Part shown: one piece after another, positions 60,001-64,000 of the stretch
Numbering within the stretch: the first letter of the stretch is position 1
Layout of the letters: each line of letters begins with the position of its first letter
NCBI RefSeq assembly: GCF_014174515.1
Contig: NZ_JACJUG010000012.1
Coordinates: forward strand, 62,001-126,000
Reading direction: 5' to 3'
From: Mitsuaria sp. WAJ17
Lineage (GTDB): Bacteria > Pseudomonadota > Gammaproteobacteria > Burkholderiales > Burkholderiaceae_C
Length of the DNA stretch: 64,000 bases
Notes under the pieces: generated by a model
Seen by the model: the letters and a program-made list of their open reading frames with translations, nothing else
Databases searched by the model: none
Told to the model about the DNA's origin: nothing
Translations under genes and position numbers: made by a program

Positions 60001-60414
60001 GCCCTGCTCCTCACGCAGGCGGACGATCTCGTTGACGATTGCTACGCGCTCGTCGATGACGGCGCGCAGCTGTTGCCAGCGCCCCTGCTGGACCGCATCG
60101 TCCTGGACCAGGCGCTGGATGCTGGCCAAGGCCGCCTCGCGACGCACCAGCTGCAGGTCGCGGGAGCGGCGGTAGGCCTGTTGGCCGGTGAGGCGAAAAC
60201 TCTGGGTGTCCAGCTCGGACTGCAGGGTGCTGTTGCGCACCAACGAGACCTTGACCAGCAGCTGGTGAGTCTGCGTCACCAGACGTGCGGCTTCCTCGGC
60301 ATCGAGGCTGAGCTTGTACAGGGCGGCGCACAGGATCAGGGTGGTCGCCAGCGCGGCCGCGAACACCCGGCGCACCGTCAGGTCGAATCTGGATCGCAAT
60401 ATCACCCGCTCCAT
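57052..60414 (-). CDS. membrane PAS-PAS-GAF-GGDEF-EAL cyclic-di-GMP signalling protein
   Basis: 1120 residues. TM1 (~15-37) and TM2 (~190-207) enclose a helical periplasmic sensor. Inside follow two PAS domains (~225-345 and ~380-500), a GAF domain (~520-690) and a GGDEF domain (~700-850). The active-site motif there is [10 protein letters not shown], so one Gly is replaced by Arg and activity is uncertain. The EAL domain (~860-1110) has GAEVLVRW (EVL for EAL), [50 protein letters not shown] and [10 protein letters not shown]. The phosphodiesterase residues look complete. It probably degrades c-di-GMP in response to a periplasmic or redox cue. The gene overlaps the end of cobA tail to tail. 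Confidence 0.92.
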   Translation of the reverse strand: [1120 protein letters not shown]

Positions 60415-60496
60415 GAATCCAAGCAGGGGAGTATGCGCTGTCCCGTAGACCCCGCCCGGATGTCGCCGGCAGCTGTAGGGTTATGAGGGCGGACGG

Positions 60497-61171
60497 TCAG
60501 CGCGCGCCATGGGCATGGCGCGGGCCCAGGCCGCGCAGTGAGGGCGGCCATTGCACCGCAGGCAGGGCCTGCAGGCGCTGCCAGGACCACAGCTCGCCGC
60601 CATGGGCGGTCTGCAGGGCCCTGGCCTGCGCGGCATCGGCAAAGGCCGGCAGGGCACCCCGGCGCATGGGGCTGCCCACGCTGCCGCTCCAGGTGCTGTC
60701 CAGCAGGAGGGTGGCGTCTTCTGCGGCGATCCAGCGGTGATCGTCTGCGCCGGCCTCGGGCAGATACAGACGCGCGATGTCCCGCCGGCCGTAGCCGGGC
60801 GCATGACGACCGGGGTCCTGCAGGTAGAGCAGCAGGTCCAGTGCGGCATCGAAGAAATGCGCGGCCCCATCGCGGTAGATCAGCTGGCAGGCCCAGCGGG
60901 GCTGGCGTGCCGGGAACATGCCGCAGACCGGGCAGCGGGCCTCCGGTGGCGGCATGCGCGCAGCGAGCCTGCCGCGGCCCAGGGCCGGGGTCCAGGCCTG
61001 CAGAGGTGCGACGCGGCAGATGTCCTCGGGCACCGCGGGCTCCCCACTGTGCTCGAGCCGCCAGGCCGTGCCTGCGCCGTAGCCGACAGCCAACGCGGGC
61101 AGGCCCAGGCCGCCCAGCAGCCAGCGCGCGGCACGGCGGCGGTCCGGCCGGGGAGCGGACAGGGTGTTCAC
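60497..61171 (-). CDS. second NosL-like protein with a CPVCGM metal-binding motif
   Basis: 224 residues. The N-terminus RPDRRRAARWLLGGLGLPALAVGYGAG looks like a twin-arginine or uncleaved anchor segment. The core has RCPVCGMFPARQPRWACQLIYRDGAAHFFDAALDLLLYL, the Cx2CGM copper-site motif of NosL-family proteins, followed by IARLYLPEAGADDHRWIAAEDA. It overlaps the canonical nosL by 4 bp and ends the visible nos operon. It may be a Cu(I) chaperone for nitrous oxide reductase with a role distinct from NosL (inference). Confidence 0.75.
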   Translation of the reverse strand: MNTLSAPRPDRRRAARWLLGGLGLPALAVGYGAGTAWRLEHSGEPAVPEDICRVAPLQAWTPALGRGRLAARMPPPEARCPVCGMFPARQPRWACQLIYRDGAAHFFDAALDLLLYLQDPGRHAPGYGRRDIARLYLPEAGADDHRWIAAEDATLLLDSTWSGSVGSPMRRGALPAFADAAQARALQTAHGGELWSWQRLQALPAVQWPPSLRGLGPRHAHGAR

Positions 61172-61725
61172 ATCCGGCTGTCCTGCTGGGCGCCGCCGCT
61201 GAGGTCCACCATGTCAGGCTTCAGCGCTGCAAAGGCCAGCACCTTGCCGCCAAAGGCCTGGGCGAAGGCCTGGGCCGCGGCCTGCTCCTTGAAGCTGGCG
61301 ATGGTGGGCCCCATGGAGCCCTGGCGCTTGCTGCCCAGCACGTAGAAGCCCTGGCGCACGTCAAACCAATGGCCGCGCGGGATCTCCCAGTCGGCCTGCG
61401 CCATGTCCTGCGTGTAGGCGATGCGCACGGCGCGCTGCTGCTCGGGCTTGAGCAGCACGTTGATGAGTTCCACGGTGTCGCAGAACCAGTGCGGCTTGCT
61501 CTCGCCCACGTAGAGGATCTGGCCCTTGGGGCCGGGGTAGTCGGAGAGCAGCATGCCGTCGAGGTCGCAGCTGAGGCCGGCGACGATGTCGCTGGGCGCG
61601 GGGGGGGCTTCGTCCTGCCGACCACAGGCGCTCAAGCCGCCGACGAGGCCGCCCAGGCCGAGCAGCCCGAGGGCGAGGCCCTGGCGACGGGTCAGTGAAG
61701 GCAGGGGGACGAGCGTGCTGTTCAT
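61168..61725 (-). CDS. nosL: nitrous oxide reductase copper chaperone NosL (lipoprotein)
   Basis: 185 residues. A lipoprotein signal ends LVGGLSACGRQ (lipobox LSAC). The body has LSCDLDGMLLSDYPGPKGQI (Cys and the DGM copper-site motif), PHWFCDTVELINVLLKPEQ, ADWEIPRGHWFDVRQGFYVLGSKRQGSMGPTIASF and a C-terminal PDMVDLSGGAQQDSRM. The order of these blocks is that of NosL in betaproteobacterial nos clusters. It delivers Cu to NosZ in the periplasm. It overlaps nosY and the second NosL gene by 4 bp each. Confidence 0.93.
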   Translation of the reverse strand: MNSTLVPLPSLTRRQGLALGLLGLGGLVGGLSACGRQDEAPPAPSDIVAGLSCDLDGMLLSDYPGPKGQILYVGESKPHWFCDTVELINVLLKPEQQRAVRIAYTQDMAQADWEIPRGHWFDVRQGFYVLGSKRQGSMGPTIASFKEQAAAQAFAQAFGGKVLAFAALKPDMVDLSGGAQQDSRM

Positions 61726-62558
61726 GGCTTGAATCTCCAGGAGGCAAGGGCCAGCGGGGCGAGGATCCAGCCCAGCATGGCGGAGGCCAGCAGCCAGGGC
61801 TGGCCCAGGCTCGGCGGCACCACGGCGGCCAGGCCGTAGAGGCGCCGGACATCGTCCAGCGCAAAAACGTTGAGGATGCGGAAGAGATCCGCCGGATTCA
61901 ACAGCAGCGCGTAGGCGAGGGCCTCTCCGCCCAGGCCACCCAGTTGGCCCTGGCTGGCCACCAGCAGGCCCATCAACGCCAGGTCGAAGACCAGCACCAG
62001 GACAAACCACAGGCTGATGGCCAGGCCCGAGGCCCGGGTGCGGTCCCGAGCCAGCACCGAGATCAACAGGGCCAGACTCAGGAAGGCCAGTCCCAGGAGC
62101 ACGGAGCTCAGCACGAAGCCGCTGTAGTGGTAGAGCCCGGCCTGGCCGAAGCGTTGCCACAGCAGCACGCCCACCAGTGCAAAGCCGATCAGCGTGGACA
62201 GGCTCAGGGCCGCGGCCAGGCCCAGGTACTTGCCCAGCAGAAGCTCCAGGCGCGTCAGCGGGTGGGCCAGCAGCAGGTCCAGGGAGCCCCGTTCGCGCTC
62301 GCCCACGATGGCGTCGAAGCCCAGCAGCAGGGCGATCAAGGGGATCAGGTAGATCACCAGACTGACAAGGCTAGCGATGGTCAGCTCGATGGAGCGCGGC
62401 CCCACTACGCCCTGCGCGGCGCTGCCGAAGTAGGTGATGGCCAGCGAGAAGGCCGTGAAGACCAGGGCCACCGCCAGCACCCAGCGGTTGCGCAGGCGGT
62501 CGCGGAATTCCTTGCCGGCCAGGGTGGCCAGGGCATGCCATTGCAGTGGACGGCTCAT
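61722..62558 (-). CDS. nosY: ABC transporter permease for nitrous oxide reductase maturation
   Basis: 278 residues with an N-terminal LATLAGKEFRDRLRNRWVLAVALVF helix and five or six further TM segments. It has FDAIVGERERGSLDLLLAHPLTRLELLLGKYLG, the ABC-2 family signature. With NosF and NosD it supports assembly of the NosZ CuZ centre. It overlaps nosF and nosL by 4 bp each, so the operon is tightly coupled. Confidence 0.94.
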   Translation of the reverse strand: MSRPLQWHALATLAGKEFRDRLRNRWVLAVALVFTAFSLAITYFGSAAQGVVGPRSIELTIASLVSLVIYLIPLIALLLGFDAIVGERERGSLDLLLAHPLTRLELLLGKYLGLAAALSLSTLIGFALVGVLLWQRFGQAGLYHYSGFVLSSVLLGLAFLSLALLISVLARDRTRASGLAISLWFVLVLVFDLALMGLLVASQGQLGGLGGEALAYALLLNPADLFRILNVFALDDVRRLYGLAAVVPPSLGQPWLLASAMLGWILAPLALASWRFKP

Positions 62559-63502
62559 GCAGCCTCCCTCAGCTCAAAGTAGACGTCTTCCAGGCTGGGC
62601 TCCTGGATGCTGAGGTCCGAAAGCTCCAGCGTGGACAGGCGCTGCAGCACGGGCATCTTCAGCTCGCGCGGGCAGCGCAGGCAGGCCTGCCCCGGGCTCT
62701 CGCGCTGCAACTGCAGACGCTCCATCAGGCCCAGCAGCTGCTGAGGCAGGGCGTCCAACTGGGGCGGCGTCCCGCTGAGCAGGATGCGAATCGGCATGGC
62801 AGAGCGCTCGCGCAGGGACTGCACCGTGCCCTGGGCTTTGAGCCGGCCGCCGCTGAGCATGGCCAGCGAATCGACGCGGCCCTGCAGCTCAGCCAGGATG
62901 TGGGAGCTGATCACTAGGGTCACGCCGCGGGCGCGCAGGGCGTCCAGCTGCTGGTAGAAGTTGCGGATGGCCGCAGGGTCCAGGCCGGTGGTGGGTTCGT
63001 CCAGCAGCAGCAGGCGGGGCTCGCCCAGCAGGGCCTGGGCAAAACCCAGGCGCTGGCGCATGCCCTTGGAGTACTCGCGCACCGCGCGGCGGCTGGCGCC
63101 GGCCAGGCCCACCTGCTCAAGCAGGCCCTCGCACTGCGCAAGTGAGGCTCCCTTGAGCCGGGCGAAGAACTGCAGGGTCTCCAGGCCGCTGAGGTTGTCG
63201 TAAAGCACCAGGTTCTCGGGCAGGTAGCCCAGCTGGCGACGCAGCTCGCGATAGCGCGGGCCGTCCACCGGCTCGCCCAGCACGCGCAGGCTGCCCGCCG
63301 TGGGGCGGATCAGGCCCAGCAGCAGCTTGAAGAGCGTGCTCTTGCCAGCGCCGTTGTGGCCGATCAGGCCGAAGAGCTGGCCGGGGGCCACGTCCAGATC
63401 CACGCCGTCCAGGGCCTTCAGCAGGGCAGGGCCGGCGCCGTAGTGCTTGCAGAGGCCGCGCAGCTGCAGCACGGCCCCGCTGTCATTGTGCGAGCTTGTC
63501 AC
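62555..63502 (-). CDS. nosF: ABC transporter ATP-binding protein for nitrous oxide reductase maturation
   Basis: 315 residues. It has Walker A GHNGAGKST, Q-loop LPENLVLYDNLSGLETLQFFA, signature YSKGMRQRLGFAQAL, Walker B LLLLDEPTTGLDP and switch His VISSHILAEL. The C-terminal ~90 residues are the NosF-specific regulatory part. It drives NosY. It overlaps the end of nosD by 20 bp. Confidence 0.95.
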   Translation of the reverse strand: MTSSHNDSGAVLQLRGLCKHYGAGPALLKALDGVDLDVAPGQLFGLIGHNGAGKSTLFKLLLGLIRPTAGSLRVLGEPVDGPRYRELRRQLGYLPENLVLYDNLSGLETLQFFARLKGASLAQCEGLLEQVGLAGASRRAVREYSKGMRQRLGFAQALLGEPRLLLLDEPTTGLDPAAIRNFYQQLDALRARGVTLVISSHILAELQGRVDSLAMLSGGRLKAQGTVQSLRERSAMPIRILLSGTPPQLDALPQQLLGLMERLQLQRESPGQACLRCPRELKMPVLQRLSTLELSDLSIQEPSLEDVYFELREAA

Positions 63503-64000
63503 GCCAGGTACTCCAGTCGCGGTGTTGAGGGGTCATGCGCGGTGCCGCGTCGACGACGCTGGGCACCCGCAGCACGGGGAATTGCTGGCCGAGCACGCGC
63601 AGCGCCTGCACGGCCGGACTGCCGCTGAGCAGAGCCATGGCCGGGTGCTGGTACTGCAGGCGATCGACCAAGTCATTGGCTTCGTAGGGCAGGTCGCCCA
63701 GGCCGTCGCCGTCGCGGTCCCAGCCCTGGTAGTTGCTCCAGTGGTTACCCTGGCCACGCTTTTCACCGGGCTTGCCGGCCTTGTCACCCCAGGCCTCGTC
63801 ACGGCTGCCCACGTAGCGGACCTGCTCGCGGTTGCCGATGAAGTCATTGCCTTGCACGGTGTTGCGGGTCGAGCCGGCGCTGAGGTGCACGCCCACGGCG
63901 TTGTCCAGAACAAGGTTGCCACGCAGGGTGGCGTACTCGACGTCGTAGATGAAGAAGCCGCGGCCGTTGCCCACCACCACATTGCCTTCGATGACCGAGT
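63483..64000 (-). CDS. nosD: NosD periplasmic copper-site maturation protein (C-terminal part; runs off the window)
   Basis: Only the C-terminal ~172 codons are inside the window; the frame is open to the edge with SVIEGNVVVGNGRGFFIYDVEYATLRGNLVLDNAVGVHLSAGS. It shows right-handed beta-helix (CASH/NosD) repeats, followed by the conserved QGNHWSNYQGWDRDGDGLGDLPYEANDLVDRLQYQHP segment. Full NosD is usually a bit over 400 residues, so more than half lies beyond the window. The upstream neighbours are expected to be nosZ and nosR. Confidence 0.95.
   Translation of the reverse strand, partial: SVIEGNVVVGNGRGFFIYDVEYATLRGNLVLDNAVGVHLSAGSTRNTVQGNDFIGNREQVRYVGSRDEAWGDKAGKPGEKRGQGNHWSNYQGWDRDGDGLGDLPYEANDLVDRLQYQHPAMALLSGSPAVQALRVLGQQFPVLRVPSVVDAAPRMTPQHRDWSTWRDKLAQ

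Overview
The window is about 64 kb of GC-rich, almost fully coding DNA. It suggests a betaproteobacterium of the order Burkholderiales, in the Roseateles/Mitsuaria/Rubrivivax-like group. The reasons are the codon bias, the nos gene cluster type, a PEP-CTERM protein, the SDR-type threonine dehydrogenase with Kbl, and the nasT-nrt-nirBD-nasA layout. This placement is inferred from gene content; no rRNA or marker set is present. I recognise 49 protein genes and one gene remnant, and saw no tRNA, rRNA, insertion sequence, prophage or CRISPR array.

Layout. 1-2.9 kb: a partial XRE/cupin regulator divergent from kbl and an SDR-type tdh (threonine to glycine). 2.9-9.1 kb: housekeeping genes (MipA-like outer membrane protein, DUF962 protein, exported protein, alpha/beta hydrolase, O-acetylhomoserine sulfhydrylase, CBS protein, aroC). 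9.3-13.8 kb: an RND efflux adaptor and permease. 14.0-14.8 kb: an amino-acid-type periplasmic binding protein. 14.8-23.8 kb: a glucose-uptake block on the minus strand (LamB-type porin, gtsABCD-like ABC transporter, glk) preceded by a TctDE/GltR-GtrS-like two-component system. 24-25 kb: a PEP-CTERM protein. 25.0-31.7 kb: glycine cleavage operon gcvT-gcvH-gcvP, an ASCH-like protein and sdaA, all behind a tandem glycine riboswitch. 31.9-35.6 kb: a QseBC/PmrAB-like two-component system followed by a Do/DegP-type protease. 35.6-46.4 kb: secreted hydrolases (TolB/amidohydrolase fusion, LpqC-type esterase, M4 metalloprotease, a HExxH-containing Ig/PPC protein), a UreE-N-like His-rich protein and an ABC-ATPase remnant. 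46.6-57.1 kb: nitrate assimilation (nasT, ANTAR leader, nrtABC, nirBD, nasA, cobA). 57.1-60.4 kb: a large PAS-GAF-GGDEF-EAL protein. 60.5-64 kb: the distal part of a nitrous oxide reductase cluster (nosD, F, Y, L and a second NosL-like gene).

How parts work together. Threonine degradation (kbl/tdh) makes glycine. Glycine is sensed by the riboswitch, which should open translation of gcvT, and GCV plus SdaA can then take glycine through serine to pyruvate. Glucose enters through the porin, GtsABC/GtsD and Glk; 11-bp-phased repeats in front of both the porin and the binding-protein gene point to the adjacent OmpR-family regulator. Nitrate assimilation is probably controlled by NasT binding twin hairpins with identical AAAGGC hexaloops; the second hairpin shares its sequence with an intrinsic terminator stem. 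A second OmpR-family system appears to control itself and the downstream Do protease through a shared TTAAG/CTAAG box.

The most interesting leads are the RNA leaders, the two phased-repeat regulons, the HEETH-motif secreted protein, the ASCH-like gene inside the glycine operon and the UreE-N-like metal-binding protein without urease genes.
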